The notes beneath the pieces are model-generated. The model did no database searches. It worked only from the letters and a program-made list of their open reading frames with translations, and had not been told where the DNA came from. Of a stretch of 32,418 nucleotides of DNA, positions 19,719 through 27,898 are shown piece after piece. Both the position numbers and the translations under genes were made by a program. The stretch is from Ktedonobacteraceae bacterium (GTDB taxonomy: Bacteria > Chloroflexota > Ktedonobacteria > Ktedonobacterales > Ktedonobacteraceae): positions 1-32,418 of the forward strand of contig JADBKA010000025.1 in NCBI GenBank assembly GCA_014896635.1. The letters run 5' to 3'. The first letter of the stretch is position 1; each line of letters begins with the position of its first letter.

Positions 19719-20663
19719 TCATTCACCTTTCTGCACTTGAAGCCAGCAATAATCATCAGGGGGATTGACACCAATGATTGAAAAAGGAATTACCGGACGC
19801 TTTGCTGTAAGTAAATAGCGCCTGACGGCGCGGTTACGCCCGTAAAAAATTCTCGCGCAGCGCACAGCGCTCCGTAGAGAGCGAAAATGGATAGACATAT
19901 CTCCATTTCTAGGAAGAGAAACATACTGGAAGCCGCGTTCGCGCAGCCAGTCGCGGTCCTTGACACGTGGCCAGATCAGCACAACCTTGCCGCCTGACCT
20001 GGTCACGCGCTTGAGTTCGAGCAGTCCCGCTTCACCTCCCCGCTCTGGCTCTGCTGTAAAAGCGGAACAGCAGAGCGCGACATCCACGCTGTCATCTTCC
20101 AAAGGAAGCAATGTAAAGCTCCCGGCGCGCAGGATAACTCGCCCGGCGCCAGCCAGGCTTGCTATTTTGTGCTGCAAGATACGGCGCAAACCAGGAGATG
20201 GCTCGATTGCATAGACCAGCGCCGCGCCATGCCGCAGGCATTCAATGGTCGCGCGCCCGCTTCCTGCCCCGCCATCCAGCACTTTTTTCCCGCGTACATC
20301 GCTATCCAGTCGCTTGAAAATCCCCGCGTGCAGCCGCTCGCCCTCCGTCAGTTCCTCGTACAGCCGGGGAGCTTTCCAGTAGATCAATTCCCAGAAAAAA
20401 GCGTCGAGGACCTGCCGGCGAGCTTGCTCGCTTTCGTCCTGTGAAGCATGGCGCTGGAGTTCCTGCCAGAACTCATCACGCCTCTCTTCAGGCAAATTTT
20501 GCTGAATTCGCTCGATCAGTTCCTGAGGCGTGTCTTGCATACTATGTGCAATCCTCGCAATATTCGTCTGTCCCGCCAGCAGCCGGTGTAGCGTGTCATC
20601 ATCGAAAACCAGCAGATCCTCGATCTGAAACGGATTTTCAAACAATTTAATTTCGCCGCTCAT
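19719..20663 (-). CDS. SAM-dependent methyltransferase with N-terminal FliG-C-like domain
   Basis: ATG at 20663 (GGGGGG upstream, product starting MSGEIKLFENPF, 314 residues) is preferred. The frame is open to a TTG at 20834 inside the preceding gene, and an ATG at 20690 is also possible. Residues about 12-93 form a helical domain: FQIEDLLVFDDDTLHRLL, then an Ala/Ile-rich helix, QELIERIQQNLPEERRDEF, and EQARRQVLDAF. In order and spacing this matches the FliG middle/C-terminal repeat (FxDLxxLDDxxLQxLL... LxxxIxxNMSxR). Residues about 125-230 are a class I methyltransferase: VLDGGAGSGRAT is motif I, EPSP lies at the end of strand 2, and DDSVDVALCCSAF is motif post-I/IV. It may methylate a sugar or lipid of the glycan made by this operon. 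The domain fusion is my reading, not a database result. Confidence 0.75.
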   Translation of the reverse strand: MSGEIKLFENPFQIEDLLVFDDDTLHRLLAGQTNIARIAHSMQDTPQELIERIQQNLPEERRDEFWQELQRHASQDESEQARRQVLDAFFWELIYWKAPRLYEELTEGERLHAGIFKRLDSDVRGKKVLDGGAGSGRATIECLRHGAALVYAIEPSPGLRRILQHKIASLAGAGRVILRAGSFTLLPLEDDSVDVALCCSAFTAEPERGGEAGLLELKRVTRSGGKVVLIWPRVKDRDWLRERGFQYVSLPRNGDMSIHFRSLRSAVRCARIFYGRNRAVRRYLLTAKRPVIPFSIIGVNPPDDYCWLQVQKGE

Positions 20664-20772
20664 GTCAGGTTTCGCCCCCCGGCACCTCATTTTTGTTGAG
20701 GCATTCCACTCGCTTTCACGCACAAACAGGAGCGAAAGTTTCTGCAAAAGTTCGGCCAGGGCTGTTTCTGTC

Positions 20773-21414
20773 TTATTCAAAATCAAAAGCCGTTGTCGAT
20801 TCCAGACATCGCTGCTGAAACATTGATTGTTCAACTGCTGCCAGAGCCGCTCGTGCGCAGAGACACTGCCGGATCACAACACAGATGCTATGAGCGATGA
20901 TCAGGTGAGTATCCTCTACCTGCTCGATTGCCTGAGCCGGGACACACAAGGCCAGATCACTGAGGGGGGCCAGTCGGCCTCCACTCTGGCCTGTCAGCGC
21001 GATGGTTGTCGCGCCCGCCTGGTGAGCTACATCGGCTGCCGCCAGCACGTTCGGCGAGTTGCCGCTGGCACTGATCAGCACGACGAGATCCTCTGGCCGC
21101 ACCAGAGCCGCAAGCTGCTCGGCAAAGATACGCTCATAGCTGGTATCGTTCGCCCACGCAGTCATGAGCGGAACATTATCGCTTAACGCGACGACACGAA
21201 AAGCTGGCACGCCTGCCGCGCGCGTTCCTTTCGCAAGATCACAGGCAAAATGCGATGCCGTCGCAGCACTCCCCCCGTTCCCACAGAGAAACACGGTGTT
21301 TCCCCGCCGGTGACAATCAAGGAGCATTTCCGCTGCCTGCGCCAGCAATTGCAGCGGCATTGCCCGTAGAGTGGTGTTCAGTTCATTCCAGTATTGCTGA
21401 ATATCCTCATACAT
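20773..21414 (-). CDS. SIS-domain sedoheptulose-7-phosphate isomerase (GmhA-like)
   Basis: 213 residues. GmhA converts sedoheptulose 7-phosphate to D-glycero-D-manno-heptose 7-phosphate, the first step of all bacterial manno-heptose pathways. Family motifs are FLCGNGGSAATASHFACDL (about 42-60), ISASGNSPNV (114-123, phosphate binding) and HLIIAHSIC with the catalytic-type His175. The residue matching the catalytic Glu65 of E. coli GmhA appears to be Asp59, a conservative change seen in a SIS subgroup; activity on a related ketose phosphate cannot be excluded. Position next to an HddA-like kinase, with HldE and GmhB upstream, supports the heptose role. Confidence 0.85.
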   Translation of the reverse strand: MYEDIQQYWNELNTTLRAMPLQLLAQAAEMLLDCHRRGNTVFLCGNGGSAATASHFACDLAKGTRAAGVPAFRVVALSDNVPLMTAWANDTSYERIFAEQLAALVRPEDLVVLISASGNSPNVLAAADVAHQAGATTIALTGQSGGRLAPLSDLALCVPAQAIEQVEDTHLIIAHSICVVIRQCLCARAALAAVEQSMFQQRCLESTTAFDFE

Positions 21415-21489
21415 AAACTTCTACCTTTTCCAGATCTAATGCTCTCTCCTTTCTCTCTCAATAAAGAAAAAGAGCTAGAAGATTTTTTC

Positions 21490-21546
21490 GGGGAGACACT
21501 CCCTACGCTCCTGCCAGGAGAGTCGATGCGCTACTGGACCTCCCTT
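21490..21546. repeat. GC-rich interspersed repeat, copy 2, overlapping a gene end
   Basis: GGGGAGACACTCCCTACGCT, then CTGCCAGGAG and CTACTGGACCTCCCTT line up with copy 1 at 18681-18734 with a few gaps. It covers the stop codon and the last 14 or so codons of the HddA-like gene (21503-21546). Confidence 0.65.
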
Positions 21547-22579
21547 TTCGGAGAAGTTCATCCCCCTCCTGCCGCGCCGGTACCTGCGCACCTGTATGGT
21601 CAAAGTCAAATGGCAATTCTCGCAATCCGAAAGGAGCAAGGGCTGCACGTAACGCCTGCTGATGGTCAGCAGGACAGTAGAGCAACAGGAATCCTCCGCC
21701 GCCGGCGCCAGTAATTTTGCCTCCCAATGCGCCTGAGCGACGGGCCACTTCATACCAGCGGTCAATTGCATCTGAAGAAATCTTCTGTGCCAAGCGTTTT
21801 TTCTCCTGCCATCCCCGGTCGAGCAGTTGACCAAAACGATCCAGATCCGCTACTTGCAATGCCTCCCGCATCTGGATCGCTAGCGATTTCAGACGGTGCA
21901 GCGACTCAATCGTAGCAGGTTTGCGCTCTGTATCGGCCTGCTGCCGGCTGAGAATATCTGCGGAATTGCGCTGCTGTCCGGTCGAAAAGAGCAGGAGATT
22001 CGCACTCAGTGAGCGCATAACATGCTCAGACAGAGTCAGCGGCTCCACATCGACGCCGCTACGGCTAAAGGTGAGCGCATTGATTCCTCCACAGGCGCTC
22101 GCGTACTGGTCCTGCTTCCCAATAGGCATGCCGAGCCGCTCAATCTCCAGCGTACAGGCCACTTCCGCTACCTGCTGAGATGAGAGCGCCGCACCACAAA
22201 ACTCGGCGATGGCCCGCACCAGCGCAACGGCCATTGCGCTCGATGAACCAAGTCCAGTGCCGGGCGCGACTTCACAGGCCAGGAAGAGATCTATGCCGCC
22301 TGTGAGCAGTCCGCATTCCCTGAACCAGGCAACGGCGGCGGCGGGCAGCGCCAGGGGCGCCTGCACCGGCGGGATCTCAGCAGGCGGGGAAACCAGCCAG
22401 GTATGATAATCCGCCGAACTGATGCGCACGCTTCCATCGAGCGTTGGTCTCGCCACAACATAGCAATAGCGCGTAATCGCGGCATTGACGACAAAGCCGT
22501 CATACTGGTTGTAATAAGCTGCCAGGTCCGTTCCGCCACCACCAAAGCTTATGCGCACAGGAGCACGTACAATGATCAT
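21503..22579 (-). CDS. hddA: GHMP kinase, HddA-type heptose-7-phosphate 1-kinase
   Basis: 358 residues; ATG at 22579 has GAGGAG upstream. HddA phosphorylates D-glycero-D-manno-heptose 7-phosphate to the alpha-1,7-bisphosphate, the committed step toward GDP-alpha-heptose. The N-terminus RAPVRISFGGGGTDLAAYY is nearly diagnostic for HddA-like kinases. The ATP loop PGTGLGSSSA (106-115), GKQDQYA with a catalytic-type Asp157, and GAGGGG (291-296) are intact. The chain should end near residue 333. The tail after it, ending KGRSSSASTLLAGA, is encoded by a GC-rich repeat and is probably an accidental extension. The matching guanylyltransferase (HddC) is not in the window. Confidence 0.87.
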   Translation of the reverse strand: MIIVRAPVRISFGGGGTDLAAYYNQYDGFVVNAAITRYCYVVARPTLDGSVRISSADYHTWLVSPPAEIPPVQAPLALPAAAVAWFRECGLLTGGIDLFLACEVAPGTGLGSSSAMAVALVRAIAEFCGAALSSQQVAEVACTLEIERLGMPIGKQDQYASACGGINALTFSRSGVDVEPLTLSEHVMRSLSANLLLFSTGQQRNSADILSRQQADTERKPATIESLHRLKSLAIQMREALQVADLDRFGQLLDRGWQEKKRLAQKISSDAIDRWYEVARRSGALGGKITGAGGGGFLLLYCPADHQQALRAALAPFGLRELPFDFDHTGAQVPARQEGDELLRKGRSSSASTLLAGA

Positions 22580-22640
22580 TGTCTTCTCCTCATCCAGTGC
22601 TTTCTCACCATACCTTTTTAAGGGAAAAAGAGATTCTTCA

Positions 22641-22660
22641 GGGGACACCCCTGGACCCCT
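22641..22660. repeat. GC-rich interspersed repeat, copy 3 (left half only)
   Basis: GGGGACACCCCTGGACCCCT matches the first 20 bases of copy 1 at 18681 with few changes; the right-hand palindrome is missing. It sits directly after the stop codon of the short-chain dehydrogenase. Confidence 0.6.
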
Positions 22661-23407
22661 CTAGGGCCAGCTCGTCTCGGTCAATGGCGTGATTATGATT
22701 TCTTGCACAGCCGATTCCGGGGGAACGCTGGCCGCGAAAACAATGGTTGCTGCGACATTGGCCGGATCTTGCAGATTCTTCTCCTCCGGCAGGGGAATGC
22801 CTTGCTCAACAAAGCGGTCGAAAAAATGCGTGCGCATTCCCCCAGGGATCACTGTAGTCACACGAATACCGTGCGCGCGTCCCTCGACGCCCAGTCCCCG
22901 GCTGAAGCCGACAATTCCCCATTTTGTGGCATGATAGGCAGAAGCATTGGCCCAGGCCCGCACCGCTGCTGTCGAAGCAATATTGATAATATGGCCGCTT
23001 TGTTGCTGGCGCATCAGCGGCCAGGCCGCTTTCGCAAACAGGAATGGTCCGCGCAAGTTGACGGCCACTACGCGGTCCCACTGCTCAATGCTCATCTCCT
23101 CCAGTGAGAGCGTATGATCAATAGCAGCACAATTGACGACGATATCCAGTCTGCCGAACTGTTCGCTTACCGCATGCACTGTCGAGAAAACAGCTTCAGC
23201 ATCGCCAACATCACACTGCAATGCACTGGCAATCACATCCCGCGCTTGCAAATCACGACAGACTCGTTCGACTTCCGCTTTATTAAGATCAACACAGGCG
23301 AGCCTGCAACCGGCACTGGCAAAAGCGCGCGCGGTGGCCTCACCAAGCCCACTACCGGCTCCAGTGACCAGTACAACTTTTTCCTTCAACTGTGTGGTAT
23401 TACTCAT
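22661..23407 (-). CDS. Classical short-chain dehydrogenase/reductase
   Basis: 248 residues, one Rossmann domain. TGAGSGLG (15-22) is the cofactor loop, and CVDLNK after strand 2 has an acidic residue, which favours NAD(H). NCAA and the catalytic Ser, Tyr and Lys (IASTAA, then YHATK) are all present. AGGAG precedes the ATG. It belongs to the classical SDR type, not to the extended type of HldD, so it is not the ADP-heptose 6-epimerase. In this operon it could oxidise or reduce a sugar or a lipid acceptor; the substrate is unknown. Confidence 0.88.
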   Translation of the reverse strand: MSNTTQLKEKVVLVTGAGSGLGEATARAFASAGCRLACVDLNKAEVERVCRDLQARDVIASALQCDVGDAEAVFSTVHAVSEQFGRLDIVVNCAAIDHTLSLEEMSIEQWDRVVAVNLRGPFLFAKAAWPLMRQQQSGHIINIASTAAVRAWANASAYHATKWGIVGFSRGLGVEGRAHGIRVTTVIPGGMRTHFFDRFVEQGIPLPEEKNLQDPANVAATIVFAASVPPESAVQEIIITPLTETSWP

Positions 23408-23485
23408 GTAATTCTCCTGATCCGATAAATTATTTAAACCTTTTCACTGATCTATTGATAATCCAGCAAAAATTCCGGCGGAATA

Positions 23486-24367
23486 TCAGGGTACTTCTTT
23501 TACCATGTCTTGCTGAACCACCTCTGTCCCAGTGACCGACTCACTGCCATATTCCTGAATCAGCTCTGCAAACAGCGCTGTCGCGTTATGGCGGCGATCT
23601 TCGATGGTCGTGGGCAGGCCAAGATGGTAGGTGCCACTCGGCAGAATGCCACAGCCGCCATACCGGCGAATCAACAGGAACTGTGCTACTACCTCTTCTC
23701 CAGCATGTTCTACCGGAAGACGATTCCACCAGGAAAAAGCTCCGACGCTGCGCAGCTTCTCCCGATCATAGAGCACATTGGCGCCGCCTACCCAGGCCAC
23801 TTTGTAGCGCACCACCTGGCCCGGCTTTACCAGCTTGCGTTCAAGATGGAGCGGATTGGCAGCATTATTGACCAGGTGCCGCTGCCAGGGCAACGTCTCC
23901 GCATCGAATGGTTCCGGCTGAACCGGGCCGGTCCATAGCTCGATTTGCTGCTGGTGTGGTCGCTCATCGTGCAAGAGATGCAGTCCTGTCGCCGCACAGC
24001 CAACGAAACCGCAGTTCTCCTGCTGCATCACACTGAGCATGCGCTGCATCACCGGCGGATCAAGCAGTACATCGTCATCAAGAAAATGAATATAGCGGGC
24101 TTGACTACGCTCAAAGAGAAACTGGCGTTGCTCCGCCATGCCGCGTCGTGGCAGGTGACGATGCAGCTCCACGTAGTGGCCGTGCCAGCGCAGCGCGCGT
24201 ACCAGCGTCTGAATCTCAACACTATCGAGATAGATCTGCTCTTCAGGCGTCTGATCTGAAATGATGACGGCAAAATCGGTAAACGTTTGCCCAAGCAGGC
24301 TGGTCAGGACGACAGCCAGGCCAGTTTTGCGCCCGCAGGTTGGAATGAGAACATCAACGAGAGCCAT
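23486..24367 (-). CDS. Family 2 (GT-A) glycosyltransferase
   Basis: ATG at 24367 follows GGGAGGGAGGG and gives 293 residues starting MALVDVLIPTCGRKTGLAVV, the standard GT2 opening. The metal/nucleotide-sugar motif appears as HFLDDDVLLD. Further on, WVGGANVLYDREKL and EHAGEEVVAQ fit the acceptor-side acidic region of inverting GT2 enzymes. There is no membrane helix, so it should act at the cytoplasmic face on a lipid-linked glycan. Its first 14 bases overlap the end of the upstream GT4 gene, which suggests translational coupling. Sugar donor unknown. Confidence 0.88.
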   Translation of the reverse strand: MALVDVLIPTCGRKTGLAVVLTSLLGQTFTDFAVIISDQTPEEQIYLDSVEIQTLVRALRWHGHYVELHRHLPRRGMAEQRQFLFERSQARYIHFLDDDVLLDPPVMQRMLSVMQQENCGFVGCAATGLHLLHDERPHQQQIELWTGPVQPEPFDAETLPWQRHLVNNAANPLHLERKLVKPGQVVRYKVAWVGGANVLYDREKLRSVGAFSWWNRLPVEHAGEEVVAQFLLIRRYGGCGILPSGTYHLGLPTTIEDRRHNATALFAELIQEYGSESVTGTEVVQQDMVKEVP

Positions 24368-25682
24368 AATCCCTCCCTCCCCTTGAAGATGAACTGTCTG
24401 CCAGCGGAGATGAAGGAGCGATGGCAGTGGATTCGGCCAGCAGAGCTTCATAGAGCCTGGCAGTGCGCTGTGCAACGGTTGGCCAGCTAAAGTGCTGCTC
24501 CACGCGCCTGCGCGCCTGTTCTCCCATTTGCTCGCGCAGCCTGGGATGCATCAGCAGCAGGAGCAAATGCGAGGCCAGCGTTTCAGGATCGCGCGGCGGT
24601 ACCAGGAATCCGGTTTCTCCATCAGCAATGGTAAAAGGAATGCCGCCGACTGCCGAACCAATGACAGGTCTACCGCAGGCCATCCCCTCCAGCGGAGTCA
24701 GGCCAAAGGGTTCGTACCAGGGCGTTGTGACCACTACGTCACCGGCACAGTAGTAATAGCGCAGGACATCCTGCTGGCGCTTGCCCACAAACTGCACATA
24801 GCTGGAAATACCCAGTTCCGCCGCCAGCATTTGCAGTACATGGATCTCAGGCGTTGCAAGCGGGTCAGGTTCCACCGTATCGCCACCCACCAGCAGTAGT
24901 CTGAGCGCCGGGCGACGCCTCGTTGCACTGCGCTGCACCAGCAGAGCCATCGCCCTGACGACATTGCGCACATCCTTGCGCGGCAGCATCCGGCCAACGT
25001 ACACCACCACAAATTCCCGCTGGTCCAGACCCACAAAACGCCTGGCCTCTTCACGCGAAACCGGTCTGAATACTTCGCTGTTCACTGCCGATGGGATAAC
25101 AACGATCTTACGCGGGTCAGCTCCATAGTCGTCAATCAGTTCTCTCTGCTCCGCAGGACACTGCGCAATCAAACGGTCAGCCTCGCGGATGACATAATGC
25201 TCAACTTCGACGCGCTCCGCCGGACTGTTGTCTGCCCGGCCCTGATGCCGTTTCTTCGTCTTACCAAGCGCGTGAAAAATCTGCACAGCGGGAATCTTCA
25301 GCCGGCGGCGTAATTCCACTGCTACCCAGCCAGACATCCAGAAGTTGCCGTGAATAAGGTCGTAGCGCGCCTCCTCACGCTCCATCAATTGCTGGCAGGC
25401 ATCACAGAACTCCGGCATCAGCGGCCAGAGGTCATCCTTCAAACGAAATTCGGCAGGACCCGCTGGCACGTGGATCACACGCACACCGGGCGCCCAGTCA
25501 ACGATAGCTGGCAGATCAGGATGATCACGGCGTGTGAAGATATCTACCAGATATCCTTGCGTTGCCAGATTGCGGCTCACTTCGTCCACGTAGACGTTTT
25601 GCCCGCCAGCATCGACGCCACCGAGCAACGCAAGAGGGCTGGCATGCTCACTCAAGAATGCTATTCTGGCAGGTCTGTTCAT
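24354..25682 (-). CDS. Family 4 (GT-B) glycosyltransferase, sucrose-synthase/MshA-like
   Basis: 442 residues. The N-terminal domain carries GGVDAGGQNVYVDEVSRNL (21-39), the signature shared by sucrose-phosphate synthases, MshA and related retaining GT4 enzymes. The C-terminal domain has VYVGRMLPRKDV and the E-x7-E motif EPFGLTPLE (324-332) that binds the donor nucleotide sugar. The last 25 residues are Ser/Arg-rich and likely disordered. AAGGGAG precedes the ATG. It follows another GT4 gene by 24 bases. A role adding a hexose to the heptose-containing glycan is likely; donor and acceptor cannot be read from the sequence. Confidence 0.9.
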   Translation of the reverse strand: MNRPARIAFLSEHASPLALLGGVDAGGQNVYVDEVSRNLATQGYLVDIFTRRDHPDLPAIVDWAPGVRVIHVPAGPAEFRLKDDLWPLMPEFCDACQQLMEREEARYDLIHGNFWMSGWVAVELRRRLKIPAVQIFHALGKTKKRHQGRADNSPAERVEVEHYVIREADRLIAQCPAEQRELIDDYGADPRKIVVIPSAVNSEVFRPVSREEARRFVGLDQREFVVVYVGRMLPRKDVRNVVRAMALLVQRSATRRRPALRLLLVGGDTVEPDPLATPEIHVLQMLAAELGISSYVQFVGKRQQDVLRYYYCAGDVVVTTPWYEPFGLTPLEGMACGRPVIGSAVGGIPFTIADGETGFLVPPRDPETLASHLLLLLMHPRLREQMGEQARRRVEQHFSWPTVAQRTARLYEALLAESTAIAPSSPLADSSSSRGGRDYGSR

Positions 25683-25706
25683 GGTACTCCCTTTCCGTGA
25701 TCTTTC

Positions 25707-26711
25707 TTATACGCCTGCTTGTGAAGCAGGCGACCTCTGATCGGGCAGAACAAACTGCTTCCCTCGCTGGCCGGTTACCAGGGCGAAGGCGGCATTCCAG
25801 TCTCGTACAAAGCGTTGCAGGCCAAAGCGTTCCAGCGCCAGTTTGCGGGCATTGTCACCCAGGCGCTTCGCCTCCTGCGGATTTGCCAGCAGGTAGCGCA
25901 TGCGCTCGATCAGTTCGTCGATATCACAGGAGAGATAGCCATGCTCGCCGTCCCTGATCACACCCGGTAGCTCGGTCGTCGGCAGAGCCACAATGGGCAT
26001 GCCGATGGTCATGGCCTCGATTACCGCCAGAGGCAGGCTGGTATAGCGAATAGGACTGAACAGGAAGCGATAGTTGGCCATGCGCCGGTGCAGGTGGCGG
26101 TAAGGAATATCACCAAGACCACCAAACTCTTCTGTCTGCATGCCAGCAGCATCGAGCGGAATTCTCCGACGCACATCCAGAAAGATATCGTAACCGACGA
26201 TACGCGGGCGCTTCTGCATGCCATTCACAACAGTAATGCCGCGCTCAAGCTGTCCCCGGTAGCGCGCTGCCGGGTCAATCGCCACGCTGTGTTCGATAAC
26301 TATAGCAGGCGTACGCCCGTTATCCCACATCAGACGATTATATTGTGTGACATGCACCAGCAGCACATCAGGATCATCTACCGGATGGCGAGTATCGGTG
26401 GCATGCGGCTTTGGCGTATTATGCTCCAGGTAAATTTTTGGCAGCCGTTGCTGCTCTGGACTGAGAATCTCCTGCTGGTCCTCAAAGTAGTTTTGCGGCG
26501 TCTGAAAGATCACCAGATCCAGATCCAGTTTGCGTACCTCTTCTGCCGGGATCTCGCGCACATAATCAGGCAGATCGAACGTCGGCCCTCTGCCGCTGTA
26601 GCCCGGTGGGCGACCGGGCTTGACGGGCAGATACCAGTCATGCTCGATGCGCGCCAGAGTATTCAGATAACTGCCGTGAATATGCCATATCAGTATTTTC
26701 AGGCGTTTCAT
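25707..26711 (-). CDS. Family 4-like glycosyltransferase
   Basis: 334 residues with a GT-B layout. The N-terminal half (KILIWHIHGSYLNTL...) contains YLEHNTP and HVTQYNRLMWDNG. The C-terminal half has SPIRYTSLPLAVIEAMTIGM, an end part of the GT4 donor-binding motif in which the first Glu of E-x7-E is replaced, and ELPGVIRDGEHGYL. Family members of this kind occur in polysaccharide clusters of Chloroflexota and cyanobacteria. It is cotranscribed with the flanking transferase genes (gaps of 24 and 47 bases). Function within the glycan pathway is inferred only. Confidence 0.8.
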   Translation of the reverse strand: MKRLKILIWHIHGSYLNTLARIEHDWYLPVKPGRPPGYSGRGPTFDLPDYVREIPAEEVRKLDLDLVIFQTPQNYFEDQQEILSPEQQRLPKIYLEHNTPKPHATDTRHPVDDPDVLLVHVTQYNRLMWDNGRTPAIVIEHSVAIDPAARYRGQLERGITVVNGMQKRPRIVGYDIFLDVRRRIPLDAAGMQTEEFGGLGDIPYRHLHRRMANYRFLFSPIRYTSLPLAVIEAMTIGMPIVALPTTELPGVIRDGEHGYLSCDIDELIERMRYLLANPQEAKRLGDNARKLALERFGLQRFVRDWNAAFALVTGQRGKQFVLPDQRSPASQAGV

Positions 26712-26758
26712 ATAATATTCCTTCGTATCTTCTTAGAAGAGATATTACTCTACAAATG

Positions 26759-27898
26759 TCATTTTCCAGATCCAGAGAACGGAAGAGTAGCAGTCGCGCC
26801 GCTGCGCGCGCCAGTTCGTCCCTGTTGCAAAAGGCGCTCTGAGGCAGAGATCACGACGGCGGGATCGAGCCAGCGCAGGCAGCGATGGTCAATCGGGCAT
26901 TGCTGGAAGCCACAGGGACTGCACGCGACCGGACGCCGTACGCTGATGTGCAGCCTGTGATCAGGCGGCGCCCAGCGTCGATAGTCAGCCGGGCCGAAGA
27001 TGGTGACACTTGGACACCGTACGGCGCAGGCGATATGGGCCGGGCCGGTATCGTTGCTGATAAAAAGGTCAAGTCTTTCGATCAGGGCCGCCAATCCGCC
27101 CATTGAGGTCTGGCCCGCCAGATTGACAGGCCGCGTTTGCATATGCTCGATTACCGTCTGAACGATCATCTCCTCGCCATGACTGCCTGTCAGCAGGATC
27201 TGCGCATCGAAGTGCCGGGCCAGGTGATCGGCAACGGCGGCAAAGTACGTGGCAGGCCAGCGCCGGGCCGGGGGGCGCGCGCCGGGATGGATGCCTATGA
27301 GAGGCCGCGCCTGCGGAAGAGAAGAGAGTTTTTGTAAAAGCGCGCTGGCTTCAGCATGATCTTGCTCGTAGAGTGGAAATTCCAGATCGGGCCGCAGATC
27401 TGTGCAGCCAAGCATGGCCGCCAGGCCAAGATTGCGCGCGATTTCATGTTGATCCTGAGGATAAGGCGCAGCAAGCGTCAGGCCGGCAGGACAGGCGCCT
27501 TCATAATAGCCTGCTGTAACGCCGGCACACAGTTCCAGTACAAACGCATTGCTTGTCCTGCCGCTTCCATGCATCTGCACGGCCAGATCGTATCCGCAGG
27601 CGCGCTGTTCGTCGATAAACCTGCGCGTTAGCTCATCGTTGACCGCGACCTCAGCAATGCCGGGATAGCCTTTAAACTCGACAAACCGGTCGAGATAGTG
27701 GCGATAGCGCCAGGTGAAAGAGGCAGCCCAGGGCAGCCCGATCAGCGTAATCTCCGCCTGTGGGAACCGCTCACGCAGAGCGCGTAGAGCCGGTACGGCC
27801 AGCAAGAGATCTCCCAGGTACAGCGCACGAAAGAGCGCGATACGCTGCGGGCCAAAGGCTTGCAGGTTTGAAGCATGCTGTGCCATGCGGTCACTCAT
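26759..27898 (-). CDS. GT9-family (heptosyltransferase-like) glycosyltransferase 1
   Basis: 379 residues of the ADP-heptose:LPS heptosyltransferase family (WaaC/WaaF/RfaQ). Seen are LYLGDLLLAVPAL (the catalytic Asp after LG, near residue 30), IGIHPGARPPARRWP and ISNDTGPAHIACAV (the nucleotide-sugar motif with Asp). A four-cysteine run C-x2-C-x4-C-x6-C (CSPCGFQQCPIDHRC) lies near the C-terminus, as in many GT9 members. It overlaps the upstream GT9 gene by an ATGA. With HldE and GmhB in the same operon, an ADP-heptose donor is plausible. Confidence 0.88.
   Translation of the reverse strand: MSDRMAQHASNLQAFGPQRIALFRALYLGDLLLAVPALRALRERFPQAEITLIGLPWAASFTWRYRHYLDRFVEFKGYPGIAEVAVNDELTRRFIDEQRACGYDLAVQMHGSGRTSNAFVLELCAGVTAGYYEGACPAGLTLAAPYPQDQHEIARNLGLAAMLGCTDLRPDLEFPLYEQDHAEASALLQKLSSLPQARPLIGIHPGARPPARRWPATYFAAVADHLARHFDAQILLTGSHGEEMIVQTVIEHMQTRPVNLAGQTSMGGLAALIERLDLFISNDTGPAHIACAVRCPSVTIFGPADYRRWAPPDHRLHISVRRPVACSPCGFQQCPIDHRCLRWLDPAVVISASERLLQQGRTGARSGATATLPFSGSGK

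Noticed and set aside
22661..23407. SDR considered as the ADP-heptose 6-epimerase HldD
   Set aside because: It is a classical 248-residue SDR with a GxxxGxG loop and YxxxK, whereas HldD is an extended SDR of about 310 residues with a different fingerprint.
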